A stretch of 64,000 bases of DNA from Pseudoxanthomonas sp. Root630 (GCF_001427585.1 NZ_LMGY01000017.1:297863-361862), one strand, 5' to 3'; shown: positions 22,764 through 35,172, numbered from the stretch's first letter. Translations and numbers: made by a program. The notes: generated by a model from the letters alone, not told the origin.

Positions 22764-22903
22764 TGCTGATTTTTGGCTCCGGGGCTCGGTAACCCTTTGA
22801 TCCTATTGAGCCTGCCTTACGTAAGGAATTACTCAAGCATTAGTCGTCGGACAGGCTGCACATCGATCCATAGCGTCGCGCTCCCACTCACTTGGAGCCG
22901 CCT

Positions 22904-23134
22904 ATGGACCGGCCACGAACACGACCAATCAGCCTCATCCCCGAGCGCGAAGCGCGGCAACGCTACGGTGTCTCGCGCTCCACCTTCTGCGAGCACCGTC
23001 GCCCCGATTCCAAGTACTACAAGCCGGAGATGCCCCCGGTGGTACGGGTGGGCGGACGCAACTTCTATGACGAAGAGCGTTGGGACTTCTTCATGTCCTT
23101 CTTGGTGGAAGGAGGTGAAGACGGGCGGTGTTAA
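22904..23134 (+). CDS. AlpA-like regulator of the satellite unit, 76 aa
   Basis: ATG 22904 has GGAG at 22,894-22,897. The product contains LIPEREARQRYGVSRSTFCEH, a wing with PPVVRVGGRNFYDEERW and an acidic tail. This is the AlpA-like layout found next to Gp2/YagK-type genes in P4-like satellites and cryptic prophages. It probably controls this unit. Confidence 0.65.
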   Translation: MDRPRTRPISLIPEREARQRYGVSRSTFCEHRRPDSKYYKPEMPPVVRVGGRNFYDEERWDFFMSFLVEGGEDGRC

Positions 23135-23263
23135 TTCTGGGGCTAGCCATCCCCACCAGACCCCCTCAATTCAACGCTTCAATCCCAAGGATCTCCCGCA
23201 AATGCTAGGGACAACTGCTCAGTCGATCCTAGGAATGAACGTTGTTATATAGCGAATGTAAGC

Positions 23264-24253
23264 ATGAAGAATCGTGTAACAACTCAAGATCATCTAGAAG
23301 CAATCTTTGTGGGTCACAACAAGCTGGCCGTGACGCACGCTAAGACGTATGCGGACTGCCAAAAAGCCATCGTACATGCGATGGGAGGAGTAATCAGATC
23401 GCGCAAAAAGCTGTTCTATCGCCGCGGCAACAGGGCATTCTGCTGGTCGTACGAAACGAAAGTCGGGCAGGAGCTTCGCTGGTGCATGAAGTACGACATA
23501 CGGGAGATCGAACGTCATTTCCCGAAGCATCGCTTTCATCCACTGTACGTTCTCTACAAGCGCTACTTTGCTCGCTTCTATGGCTGGGTAGGCTGGCCGG
23601 ACTCCGAGACCGTGGAGGAGTTGAACAAAGCGGTCGACAAGGTTCGTGCATGGGCTCGTAGCAAGGGCTTCAAGCGCCGCCTAGACAACATGCGCCGCAC
23701 GGAACGGGCGAACTGGAGTCAGGTGCGTAAGTTGCTGCGCGATCATCGATCGGCAAAGTCCAAGAGCCTGTCGATTCGCCTGGATGTTGGTTACGTGTCC
23801 ACGCACACTGACGGCTCGTTCCATGCGCTCGATGTCACCTACGCGGAGGCGGTTGGCCATCGAGCCCAGCTGTTGTCCTTCCTCCGTTACGGACCTTTCA
23901 AGAAGGTACTGACCGGGTACGTCTGGAAGATGGAGTACGGCCTGGAGAAGGGCTTCCACATCCACATCGCCGTTCTTATGGACGGGCAGAAGGTGTGCAA
24001 GGACATCACCATCGCTGCGGCCATTGGTGAGCATTGGAAAAAGGTGATCACAGCGGGTCGCGGTGGATACTTTAGCTGCAACCAGAAGAAGGAAGCGTAC
24101 GAACGCTGTGGCCTTGGCAACCTGGCCCGTGATGACGATGAAAAGTGGTTGTACCTGGAAGAGTCTCTTCGCTACCTAACCAAAGAGGATCTCTTCATCC
24201 GAATGAAGGCTCCTCCGAAAGCCCGCACCTTCGGTGTGGGTGGTGTCTACTAG
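23264..24253 (+). CDS. Inovirus Gp2 / YagK-YfjJ family protein, 329 aa
   Basis: The C-terminal half is the recognisable part: SLSIRLDVGYVSTHT, a long helical region, then GYVWKMEYGLEKGFHIHIAV with an HxH motif like the metal-binding motif 2 of HUH replication initiators, and EHWKKVITAGRGGYF. Proteins of this family occur in filamentous phages and in P4-like satellites, often beside alpA, and are presumed replication proteins. The start has a weak ribosome binding site (GTAAG); the length is within the family range. Confidence 0.7.
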   Translation: MKNRVTTQDHLEAIFVGHNKLAVTHAKTYADCQKAIVHAMGGVIRSRKKLFYRRGNRAFCWSYETKVGQELRWCMKYDIREIERHFPKHRFHPLYVLYKRYFARFYGWVGWPDSETVEELNKAVDKVRAWARSKGFKRRLDNMRRTERANWSQVRKLLRDHRSAKSKSLSIRLDVGYVSTHTDGSFHALDVTYAEAVGHRAQLLSFLRYGPFKKVLTGYVWKMEYGLEKGFHIHIAVLMDGQKVCKDITIAAAIGEHWKKVITAGRGGYFSCNQKKEAYERCGLGNLARDDDEKWLYLEESLRYLTKEDLFIRMKAPPKARTFGVGGVY

Positions 24254-24261
24254 GTTGATCG

Positions 24262-24286
24262 GCCCGGGGCCCGTAAAGCCCCGGGC
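24262..24286. terminator. Hairpin between convergent genes
   Basis: GCCCGGGGC (24,262-24,270) pairs with GCCCCGGGC (24,278-24,286) over a 7-nt loop just after the Gp2-type stop. It probably ends transcription of that gene; there is only a weak T-rich tail (TATATCTT). Confidence 0.6.
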
Positions 24287-24831
24287 TATATCTTGGACAG
24301 CAGCGCTGTAATCCGAGCGTCGGCGTAGACAGCCTTCTCTCTCTTCTGGCCTAGCGTGAAGTCGATCGACCGAGCATGTTTCTTCAGTTCGAAGTCGAAA
24401 TCATCGCGGTTGTGCCACTTTCCTTTGATGCCTTCCATGTGGGCAACAAGTGCATCTAACTTCTTCTGTTCCTCTGCCTTCTTCGCAGCAAGCTCTTCCT
24501 CAGATGCCTTTTTCCGCTGGCTAGCCCTGAAGATGCCCTCGCGAACGCCGCACTGAAAGCGAATCATCGCTTCGGCTCGTAAGAGGAAGTACCACGCGGC
24601 CTCATTGTCGTAGGCAAGGCGATACTCGTGAGCCCGTTTAATGTAGTCCTTGAAAACTACAAGGTTCGACTCACCGAGGACGATTTGCGACTCGTCAGCT
24701 TCATCCTCGCTAAAGTCCACGCTGGACTCTACGTGCTGGAACATGGTGTCGAGGTCGATCGGTTGAATCGGCACAACCTCGAAGAGTTCCTCGATGTCTG
24801 GGACCTGGTCGTCCTTGTCCTTGTCATCCAT
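24286..24831 (-). CDS. Coiled-coil protein of the island edge, 181 aa
   Basis: ATG 24831 with GAGG about 10 nt upstream is the likely start; the frame continues further upstream but that part is not protein-like. The N-terminus is very acidic (DDKDKDDQVPDIEELFEVV), the centre helical (FKDYIKRAHEYRLAYDNEAAW), then a charged coiled coil (RKKASEEELAAKKAEEQKK) and a basic C-terminus. No family was recognised. It faces the Gp2-type gene and is the last island gene before the core chromosome. Confidence 0.6.
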   Translation of the reverse strand: MDDKDKDDQVPDIEELFEVVPIQPIDLDTMFQHVESSVDFSEDEADESQIVLGESNLVVFKDYIKRAHEYRLAYDNEAAWYFLLRAEAMIRFQCGVREGIFRASQRKKASEEELAAKKAEEQKKLDALVAHMEGIKGKWHNRDDFDFELKKHARSIDFTLGQKREKAVYADARITALLSKI

Positions 24832-24938
24832 CGTTTGAGCCTCGCTTGTCGGGTGCCCAACGATGCCCAGCAGAGGGGCAACCTGGCAACCGCCCCCGGG
24901 AAGCCATCGCCGAGGCATATATAAGGAGTGGAGAAAGA

Positions 24939-24957
24939 CCGCCCCTTGCTGGGGCGG
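24939..24957 (-). terminator. Hairpin at the island's right edge
   Basis: CCGCCCC (24,939-24,945) pairs with GGGGCGG (24,951-24,957). Read on the minus strand it is followed by TCTTTCT, so it can terminate leftward transcription coming from the core side. Confidence 0.5.
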
Positions 24958-25082
24958 GATACATTGCGGAAAGTGTGTCAGAAAGTGAGTCAAAACCGCC
25001 ATGAAATCAACGATATGCCAGTTGAATCAATGGGATATAAGCTACTTTCGGTTGAGGCTCCGGCACCAGTTCGCCGATGCGG

Positions 25083-25229
25083 TCAGCGTCCCCGGCGCTT
25101 CTCTTCCTCGCGCACTTTCTTGCGCACGAACATCGCCACTGCGAAGGCGATGCCCACCATGACGATGCTGCCGCCGATGGCCAGCCAGCCCACCGGCTCG
25201 AGCAGGATTTCGCGAAGGATCGGATGCAT
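25083..25229 (-). CDS. Small single-pass membrane protein, 48 aa (DUF3149-like)
   Basis: ATG 25229 has AGGGGA upstream. The 48-residue product has an N-terminal amphipathic piece (HPILREILLEPVGW), one membrane helix (LAIGGSIVMVGIAFAVAMFV) and a basic tail (RKKVREEEKRRGR). This matches the DUF3149-type small membrane proteins of beta- and gammaproteobacteria; function unknown. It marks the start of the core chromosome to the right of the island. Confidence 0.65.
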   Translation of the reverse strand: MHPILREILLEPVGWLAIGGSIVMVGIAFAVAMFVRKKVREEEKRRGR

Positions 25230-25384
25230 GTCGGTCTCCCCTTGGTTGTGGTGCCGCCACGCTCTCACTGCATCCGGGCGCCGGCATTGATCCGGATCAA
25301 CCCGCGCGTGGCGCCATGCGGCCCCTGCGGCGTGCAGTCGCAGGGCATGGCTTAGAATCGCCACTGGCCCACGGGAGACTGCCG

Positions 25385-27007
25385 ATGCAGCGTTACCTCG
25401 CCTATGCCGTCGTCGTGCTGCTGACGGCCTGCATGTTGGTGCTGGCGTTGTCCTGGCCGGTGGCCTGGTGGGGCGTTGCGCTCTTCGGTGCGCTGGCGCT
25501 GCTGGGTACGTGGGACGTGCTGCAGACACGCAGCACCCTGCGCCGCAACTATCCCGTGCTCGCGCACTTCCGTTACGGGCTTGAGTCCGTCGGTCCCGAG
25601 ATCCGCCAGTACTTCATCGAAGGCGATACGGCCGAAGTGCCGTTCTCGCGACAGCAACGTTCGCTGGTGTACCAGCGCGCCAAGGGCGTGATGGACGTGG
25701 TGCCGTTCGGCAGCCAGCAGGACGTGTACAGCGTGGACTACGAATGGATCAACCATTCGATGGCGCCGACCCACGTCGATTCGCATGATTTCCGCGTGGT
25801 GATCGGCGCGGGTTCGGCGCAGCCGTATTCGGCCAGCGTGTTCAACATCTCCGCCATGAGCTTCGGCGCGTTGTCGGCGAACGCGGTGCGCGCGCTGAAC
25901 GAGGGTGCGCGCCGCGGTGGTTTCTACCACGACACCGGGGAGGGCTCGATCTCGCCTTACCATCGCGAGAAAGGCGGCGACCTGGTCTGGGAGATCGGCT
26001 CGGGTTACTTCGGTTGCCGCGACGAGCAGGGCCGCTTCAGCGAGGAGCGCTTCATCGAGAACGCCGGTTCGGCGCAGGTGAAGATGATCGAACTCAAGCT
26101 GTCGCAGGGCGCCAAGCCTGGCCATGGCGGCGTACTGCCGGCGGCCAAGGTCAGCGCCGAAATCTCCGCGACCCGCGGCGTACCGATGGGGCACGACTGT
26201 GTGTCGCCGGCGAAGCATTCCGCTTTCTCCACGCCGATCGAGTTGCTGCAGTTCGTCGCCCGCCTGCGCGAGCTGTCGGGGGGCAAGCCGACGGGTTTCA
26301 AGCTGGCCATTGGCCACCCCTGGGAATGGTTCGGCATTGCCAAGGCCATGCAGGAGACCGGCCTGCTGCCTGATTTCATCGTGGTGGACGGTGCGGAAGG
26401 TGGCACAGGCGCGGCGCCTGCGGAGTTCATCGACCATGTGGGCGTGCCGATGCACGAGGCCCTGTTGCTGGTCCACAACACGCTGGTCGGCCTGAATCTG
26501 CGCGACCGTATCCGGATCGGCGCCGCCGGCAAGATCATCAGCGCCTTCGACATCGCCCGCACGATGGCCATGGGTGCCGACTGGTGCAACGCCGCCCGCG
26601 GGTTCATGTTCGCGCTGGGCTGCATCCAATCGCAGAGCTGCCACAACGACCGTTGTCCGACCGGCGTCGCCACCCAGGATCCGAAGCGCTGGAAGCACCT
26701 GGACGTGGGCGACAAGTCGGTGCGCGTGCAGCAGTTCCACGACAACACACTGAAGGCGCTGCGCGACATGCTGTGCGCGGCGGGCCTGGACCACCCACAG
26801 CAACTGGGGCCGGAGCACATCCTGCGCCGGGTGTCGCCGATCGAAGTGCGGTCGCTGGCGTCGCTGTATCGGTTCCTGGAACCGGGCGAACTGCTGGACC
26901 GGGTGCCGGCGCATGCGGTGTTCCGGGACTTCTGGGCCGATGCCCGCAGCGACGCGTTCGCGCCGCCGCGGCGGGTCAGCGCCCTGTGCGACACCAAGGA
27001 CCGCTGA
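25385..27007 (+). CDS. FMN-binding glutamate synthase family protein, 540 aa
   Basis: ATG 25385 with GGAGA upstream is the best start. Two N-terminal membrane helices (AYAVVVLLTACMLVLALSW, WWGVALFGALALLGTW) precede a GltB2-type FMN barrel: NISAMSFGALSANAVRALN, YHDTGEGSISPYH, KPGHGGVLPAAKV, VDGAEGGTGAAP, and RIGAAGKIISAFDI. The Cys pattern of the 3Fe-4S site is intact (GCIQSQSCHNDRCPTG). It lacks the amidotransferase domain of glutamate synthase, so the true substrate is unknown. It is membrane-anchored on the cytoplasmic side. Confidence 0.85.
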   Translation: MQRYLAYAVVVLLTACMLVLALSWPVAWWGVALFGALALLGTWDVLQTRSTLRRNYPVLAHFRYGLESVGPEIRQYFIEGDTAEVPFSRQQRSLVYQRAKGVMDVVPFGSQQDVYSVDYEWINHSMAPTHVDSHDFRVVIGAGSAQPYSASVFNISAMSFGALSANAVRALNEGARRGGFYHDTGEGSISPYHREKGGDLVWEIGSGYFGCRDEQGRFSEERFIENAGSAQVKMIELKLSQGAKPGHGGVLPAAKVSAEISATRGVPMGHDCVSPAKHSAFSTPIELLQFVARLRELSGGKPTGFKLAIGHPWEWFGIAKAMQETGLLPDFIVVDGAEGGTGAAPAEFIDHVGVPMHEALLLVHNTLVGLNLRDRIRIGAAGKIISAFDIARTMAMGADWCNAARGFMFALGCIQSQSCHNDRCPTGVATQDPKRWKHLDVGDKSVRVQQFHDNTLKALRDMLCAAGLDHPQQLGPEHILRRVSPIEVRSLASLYRFLEPGELLDRVPAHAVFRDFWADARSDAFAPPRRVSALCDTKDR

Positions 27008-27065
27008 GGCCGGTGCGTTGACCCGCTCCCCGGTCCCCGTTTATCATGCGCGCCCCGACGAATTC

Positions 27066-27140
27066 GGGCGGTTAGCTCAGCGGTAGAGCACTGCTTTCAC
27101 ACGGCAGGGGTCACAAGTTCGAAACTTGTACCGCCCACCA
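27066..27140 (+). tRNA. tRNA-Val (CAC anticodon)
   Basis: A 7-bp acceptor (GGGCGGT / ACCGCCC), D-arm GCTC/GAGC, anticodon stem CTGCT/GGCAG with loop TTCACAC (CAC at 27,098-27,100), T-arm with TTCGAAA and an encoded CCA end at 27,138-27,140. It folds as a complete cloverleaf. Confidence 0.95.
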
Positions 27141-27149
27141 GTTCCAGCG

Positions 27150-27176
27150 AAAAGCCCGGCCCCGGCCGGGCTTTTT
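27150..27176 (+). terminator. Terminator of tRNA-Val
   Basis: AAAGCCCGG / CCGGGCTTT stem starting 10 nt after the tRNA, followed by TTTTT at 27,172-27,176. Confidence 0.85.
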
Positions 27177-27430
27177 CGTGTCCGGCCCCGGCCATCGGGG
27201 CATGCGGGCGGTCCGACTGCTGGCGATTCGTTGGAATGCGCTGTCCGTAGCGCCATAAGTGCTTGTTTCTGGGGCTGAAAAGGTCGGTCTGGCACGCCCG
27301 TTGTGATACACTCCGCAGGTTGCAGAACCCGCCGGAATCCCCGCCTGTCGCTGCCTCGCCGACCCTCGTCGGCTAGGCCTGCTTTGGCCCGGATTCAGGC
27401 CCGAGACAATCAGAGAAACACGGAACCCGA
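27177..27430 (+). promoter_or_regulatory. gyrA upstream region
   Basis: About 250 nt without a gene. TGTGATACACT near 27,301-27,311 is a good -10-like sequence (GATACA), leaving a leader of about 115 nt. No -35 is obvious and no riboswitch was seen. Confidence 0.4.
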
Positions 27431-30121
<2,691 letters not shown>

Positions 30122-30133
30122 CCGCCGATCCGC

Positions 30134-30169
30134 ATGAAAGCGCGCGGAGCGTGACCCCGCCGCTTTCAT
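30134..30169 (+). terminator. Hairpin after gyrA
   Basis: ATGAAAGCG (30,134-30,142) pairs with CGCTTTCAT (30,161-30,169) around a GC-rich loop, 13 nt after the gyrA stop. There is no T-tract. Confidence 0.4.
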
Positions 30170-30214
30170 CCCTGCGTTCTATACTGCCGATACGACCACG
30201 GCAGGGAATGTCAC

Positions 30215-33200
30215 ATGGGATCGGTACGTCGGAACACGAACAACGCGCGCAGCCGCTGGGTGCGCGCGTTTTTTATTGCCTTGCTGGCCGCCACGGCCGT
30301 CGCCGGTTGCAAGCGCAATGAAACCGGACAGCTGCCCGAAGCCAGCGGCGAACCGATCAAGGCCGAGGCGGCCAAGGTCGAAGGCTTCGCACTGGTCGGC
30401 GCCTATCCCGACCAGCACGACGGCGACCTCGCCATCGCCCTGGAGTTCAGCCGTCCGCTGGTGAGCTCACAGGCTTTCGACGACCTGCTGGTGGTGAAGG
30501 ACGCCAACGGCGCGGCGGTGAAGGGCAGCTGGGTGCTGGACGACAAGGGCCTCATCCTGCGATTCCCGTCGGTCGAGGCGGCGAAGGACTACGACGTCAC
30601 CCTGAAAGCCGGCCTGTCCGCTGCCGATGGCACCCGCCTGGGCAAGGACGACACGCGCAAGGTGCATACGGGCGAACTGGACCCGGCCGTGGGCTTCGCC
30701 TCGCAGGGCAGCGTGCTGCCGGCGCGCGAGAGCCGCGGCCTGCCGGTGGTGTCGATCAACGTGCCGGAAGTGGACGTGGAATTCCTGCGCGTCAGCGGGA
30801 AGCAGCTGCCGAAGTTCTTCGCCGAGTACCAGCGCGGCGGCCGTCGCGGCAGCTGGGACCTGGACAGCGACTACGGCGACAGCACGCCGATCGGCGACCT
30901 GGCCGAACCCGTCTACCTCAATCGCTTCGTGCTCGGCGGCAAGCCCAATGAGCGCGTGTTGACCTACCTGCCGATCCAGGACATCCGCGAGCTCCAGGAT
31001 CCGGGCCTGTACTTCGCGGTGATGAAGCGCACCGGCAAGTTCGCCGGCGAGTTCGAGACCGCCTTCTTCACCGTCAGCGACATCGGCCTGCACACACGCG
31101 CCTACAAGGACACGCTGTTCGTGCACACCGCTTCGCTGCAGGATGGTTCGGCCATCGGCGGCGTCGAGCTGAAGGTGCTGGATGCGCGTGGTGAAGCCGT
31201 GCTGGCCGGCAAGACCGACGGCAACGGCAATGCGCTGCTGAAGTACACGCTGGACGCCGCCCACGTGCTGGTCGCCACGCGCGGCAAGGATGTGTCCATG
31301 CTGCCGTTCAACCAGCCGGCGCTCGACCTGTCCGAGTTCGCCGTGGCCGGACGCGAGCAGGCCTGGTTCGACGTGTTCGCCTGGTCGGGTCGTGATCTGT
31401 ATCGCCCCGGTGAGACGGTGCGTATCTCCGCGCTGCTGCGCGACAACGACGGCAAGCCCGTGCCTGCACCGAAACAGGGTGGGCAGCCCGTGTTCCTGCG
31501 CCTCAAGCAACCGGACGGGAAGGTGTTCCGCGAGACCCGCCTGCAACCCGGTGCGCAAGGCTATTTCAGTTTCGAGCAGACGATCCCGGTGGAAGCGCCG
31601 ACCGGTCGTTGGCAGGTGGAGTTCCGCACGGACCCGGCGAGCAAGGACGCCGTGCAGGGCATGACGCTGCGCATCGAAGAGTTCCTGCCCGAACGGATGA
31701 AGCTCGACCTGGATGCGGTGCAGCCTGTGCTGAAGCCGGGCGAGCCGCTGAAGCTCAAGGCCACTGCGGCGTACCTGTACGGCGCGCCGGCCAGCGGCAA
31801 CCGCTTCACTGCAAAGCTGGCGGTCGCGGTGGAACAGCATCCGCTGGCGCAGTTGCCGGGCTACTTCTTCGGCGATCCCACGTTGGAGCTGCCGAAGGAA
31901 GCCAAGGACGTCATCGACGCCACGCTGCCCGAGAACGGCGTGCTGCAGGAAGACATCGCGCTGCCCGCTGAAGCCAAGCCACGCAGCACCATCGCCGCGA
32001 TCGTGTCGGGCAGCGTGTACGAAACCGGCGGCCGCACGGTGAACCGCACGCTCAAGCGCGTGTTGTGGCCGGCGGGTGCGCTGGTCGGCATCCGTCCGTT
32101 GTTCGACGACAAGGACGGCGCGGACGCCAACGCCAATGCCGCCTTCGAACTGGTGCGCGTGGATGCCGCCGGCAAGCCGCAGCCCGCGAAGGGCCTGAAG
32201 GCCACGCTGGTGCGCGAACTGCGCGACTACCACTGGAACTACGACGAGGACGGCGGCTGGGACTACGATTTCACGAGCCGGTTCGAGAACAAGGACACGC
32301 GCACGCTGGATGTCGGCAGCGGTGCATCGAAGGTGGATTTCCCCGTGGAGTGGGGCGAGTACCGGCTGGAGGTGTTCGATCCGGCCACCGGCCTGACCAC
32401 GCGCTATCCGTTCCGCGCGGGCTGGAGCTGGGACGACCAGAACCGTGGCCTGGATGCGCGTCCCGACAAGGTCAAGCTGGCGCTGGACAAGACCGGCTAC
32501 AAGGCTGGCGACACGCTGAAGGTGACCATCACGCCGCCGCATGCAGGCAAGGGCCTGCTGATGGTGGAAGCCGATCGCATGCTGTACGTGCAGGCGATCG
32601 ACGCCAAGCCGGGCAGCAGTTTCTCGATCCCGGTGACCAAGGAGTGGGAGCGCCATGACGTCTACGTGACCGCGCTGGTGTTCCGCGGCGGTTCCGCGCC
32701 CAGCAAGATCACCCCGGCCCGCGCCGTGGGCGTGGCGCATGTGCCGATGGACCGTCGCGACCGTCGCGTCGCCGTCGGCCTCTCCGTGCCCAAGCAGATG
32801 CGGCCGGAGCAGGACCTGCGGGCGAGCGTCAGCGTGCCGGAACTGGCGGGCCAGACCGCGCATGTCACCGTGTCCGCGGTGGACGTGGGCATCCTCAACA
32901 TCACCCGCTTCCCGGTGCCGGACGCCAACGCGCAGTTCTTCGCCCAGCGTCGCCTCGGCGTGGACGCGTACGACATCTACGGCCGCGTGATCGAGAGCTT
33001 CGAAGGCGGCAGCGCCAAGATCCGCTTCGGTGGCGACATGGCGCTGGCAGCGTTGCCGCAGGCCAAGCGTCCCACGGCGCGCGTGCAGACGGTGGATCTG
33101 TTCTCCGGGCCGGTGAAGCTCGATGGCAAGGGCAATGCCCGCGTCGCGCTGAAGGTGCCCGACTTCAACGGCACGCTGCGCGTATCGGCGCTGGTCTATT

Positions 33201-35155
33201 CCGACACGCGCTACGGCAACCGCGACCGCGAGACCGTGGTGCGTGCGCCGATCGTGGCCGAAGCCAGTTTGCCGCGCGTGCTCGCACCCGGCGACAAGAG
33301 CACGGTGACCCTGGACGTGCAGAACTTCACCGGCAAGACGGGTGCGTTCAAGGTGCTGGTCAACGGCGAAGGGCCGCTCAACATCGGCGAAGGCAACCGC
33401 AGCACCGATCTCGCCATCGATGCCAAGCGCACGCTGACGTTCCCGGTCACGGCGGGCGAGGGCTACACCACCGCACAGGTCCGCGTGCGCGTGGAGGGCA
33501 ACGGCTTCAAGGTCGACCGTCGCTACGACGTTCCCGTGCGCGCGGGCTGGCCGGCCGTGCTGCGCTCGCGCACGCAGGTGCTGGACAGCCTGGCGCCGGT
33601 GGAGATGGGCGCGGGCTTCGCCGACGGGTTGATGCCGGGTTCGGTGACGGCGCGCATGACGGTCAGCGCATTGCCGCCGATACCGTTCGCCAGCGCGTTG
33701 AAGGGCGCGCTGGAGTACCCGTACGGCTGCGCGGAACAGACGACCAGCAAGGGCTATGCGGCGCTGGAGCTGGACGACGCGACGGCCAAGCTGCTGGGCA
33801 TCGACGGCCTCGATGCCAAGAAGCGCCGCGAACGCATGGAAGGCGCGTTCGGCCGCCTGGCTTCGATGCAGGTGGCGAACGGCCACTTCTCGATGTGGGG
33901 CAATGACGACTACGTCAATCCCGGCCTGACGCCCTACATCGCCGAGTTCCTGCTGGATGCGCGCGAAGGCGGGTTCGCCGTGCCGGACGCCGTGCTGCAG
34001 AAGGCGCTGACCCGCCTCAACGAGGACCTGCTGGCCGGTGGCGCGCAGTTCTACGGCTACGACCGTCGCGACCATCTGAAATTCGCCAACCAGGCCTATG
34101 CGGGGTATGTGCTGGCGCGGGTGAACCGCGCACCGCTCGGCACCCTGCGCGCGCTGTACGACAACGAACGCGGCAAGACCCTGACCGGCCTGCCGCTGGT
34201 GCACCTGGGCATCGCATTGACGCTGCAGGGCGACCGCAACCGCGGTGCCAAGGCGATCGCCGAAGGCTTCGCCAAGACCGGCGACCGGCCGGACTACCTG
34301 GGCGACTACGGCACGACGCTGCGCGACGATGCGTTGATGATCGCGCTGGTGCACGAACGCAAGCTGGCCAAGCCCGAGTACGATCGCCGCGCGATCTCGC
34401 TGGGGCGCGAACTGGATACGCGCCGCAACAGCGGCTGGCTGTGGCTGAGCACGCAGGAGCAGGTGGCATTGGCCCGACTGGGCAAGGCGTTGATGGTGGA
34501 CCAGGCGAAGCTGGTCTCCGGCCGGTGGAGCATCGGCGGCGAGGCGGAGACCGTCGCGCCAGTGCGCCTGTTCGGCCGGAGCGTCGATCACGCCGCGCTC
34601 GCCCGTGGCGTGCGCTTCGTGCCCGAAGGCTCGCCACCGCTGTACGCCTCGCTGGACGTGGCCGGCATCCCGCGCAGCGCACCGGCGCCGGACAGCCGCC
34701 AGATCGGTGTCGAGCGCCGGTACTACACGACCGACGGGCAGGAGTGGAAGGGCGGCACGCTGAAGGAAGGCGAAGCGTTGATCGTCCGCGTGGGCATCAC
34801 CGCCAACGTAGCGATGCCCGATGCCTTGTTCACCGACCTGTTGCCGGCCGGCCTGGAGATCGAGAACTTCAACCTGGGCGATGCCAAGCAGTGGGCCGAG
34901 GTGGTGGTGGACGGCATCGCGATCAGTGATCGGGGCAGCGCCGCCGACGTCAAGCATGAGGAGTTCCGCGACGACCGCTACGTGGCGGCACTGAAGCTGG
35001 ACCGTGGCGACACCGCGAAGCTGTTCTACCTCGTGCGTGCGGTCACGCCCGGCACCTATACCGTGCCGCCGTCGCTGGTGGAGGACATGTACCGTCCGGA
35101 TATCCGCGGCGTGGGCAAGGCTTCGCCGGCGACGATCACGGTGGTGCAGCCATAA
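30215..35155 (+). CDS. Bacterial alpha-2-macroglobulin lipoprotein (YfhM type), 1646 aa
   Basis: The product begins with a lipoprotein signal (RAFFIALLAATAVAGC, lipid-modified Cys32). Repeated MG-type beta domains fill the first two thirds. The thioester site YPYGCAEQT is intact (Cys1172), followed by the helical TED domain (GHFSMWGNDDYVNPGLTPYI) and a C-terminal receptor-like domain. In the family these periplasmic proteins trap invading proteases covalently and are paired with PBP1C. Here the pbpC-like gene follows at 92 nt. Length is typical for the thioester-containing class. Confidence 0.92.
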   Translation: MGSVRRNTNNARSRWVRAFFIALLAATAVAGCKRNETGQLPEASGEPIKAEAAKVEGFALVGAYPDQHDGDLAIALEFSRPLVSSQAFDDLLVVKDANGAAVKGSWVLDDKGLILRFPSVEAAKDYDVTLKAGLSAADGTRLGKDDTRKVHTGELDPAVGFASQGSVLPARESRGLPVVSINVPEVDVEFLRVSGKQLPKFFAEYQRGGRRGSWDLDSDYGDSTPIGDLAEPVYLNRFVLGGKPNERVLTYLPIQDIRELQDPGLYFAVMKRTGKFAGEFETAFFTVSDIGLHTRAYKDTLFVHTASLQDGSAIGGVELKVLDARGEAVLAGKTDGNGNALLKYTLDAAHVLVATRGKDVSMLPFNQPALDLSEFAVAGREQAWFDVFAWSGRDLYRPGETVRISALLRDNDGKPVPAPKQGGQPVFLRLKQPDGKVFRETRLQPGAQGYFSFEQTIPVEAPTGRWQVEFRTDPASKDAVQGMTLRIEEFLPERMKLDLDAVQPVLKPGEPLKLKATAAYLYGAPASGNRFTAKLAVAVEQHPLAQLPGYFFGDPTLELPKEAKDVIDATLPENGVLQEDIALPAEAKPRSTIAAIVSGSVYETGGRTVNRTLKRVLWPAGALVGIRPLFDDKDGADANANAAFELVRVDAAGKPQPAKGLKATLVRELRDYHWNYDEDGGWDYDFTSRFENKDTRTLDVGSGASKVDFPVEWGEYRLEVFDPATGLTTRYPFRAGWSWDDQNRGLDARPDKVKLALDKTGYKAGDTLKVTITPPHAGKGLLMVEADRMLYVQAIDAKPGSSFSIPVTKEWERHDVYVTALVFRGGSAPSKITPARAVGVAHVPMDRRDRRVAVGLSVPKQMRPEQDLRASVSVPELAGQTAHVTVSAVDVGILNITRFPVPDANAQFFAQRRLGVDAYDIYGRVIESFEGGSAKIRFGGDMALAALPQAKRPTARVQTVDLFSGPVKLDGKGNARVALKVPDFNGTLRVSALVYSDTRYGNRDRETVVRAPIVAEASLPRVLAPGDKSTVTLDVQNFTGKTGAFKVLVNGEGPLNIGEGNRSTDLAIDAKRTLTFPVTAGEGYTTAQVRVRVEGNGFKVDRRYDVPVRAGWPAVLRSRTQVLDSLAPVEMGAGFADGLMPGSVTARMTVSALPPIPFASALKGALEYPYGCAEQTTSKGYAALELDDATAKLLGIDGLDAKKRRERMEGAFGRLASMQVANGHFSMWGNDDYVNPGLTPYIAEFLLDAREGGFAVPDAVLQKALTRLNEDLLAGGAQFYGYDRRDHLKFANQAYAGYVLARVNRAPLGTLRALYDNERGKTLTGLPLVHLGIALTLQGDRNRGAKAIAEGFAKTGDRPDYLGDYGTTLRDDALMIALVHERKLAKPEYDRRAISLGRELDTRRNSGWLWLSTQEQVALARLGKALMVDQAKLVSGRWSIGGEAETVAPVRLFGRSVDHAALARGVRFVPEGSPPLYASLDVAGIPRSAPAPDSRQIGVERRYYTTDGQEWKGGTLKEGEALIVRVGITANVAMPDALFTDLLPAGLEIENFNLGDAKQWAEVVVDGIAISDRGSAADVKHEEFRDDRYVAALKLDRGDTAKLFYLVRAVTPGTYTVPPSLVEDMYRPDIRGVGKASPATITVVQP

Positions 35156-35172
35156 CGCGTTCGATCCATGGC

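Noticed and set aside
24900..25080. Search for a dif/XerCD site that could explain filamentous-phage-like integration
   Set aside because: No sequence close to the Xanthomonad dif core was found at the island edge.
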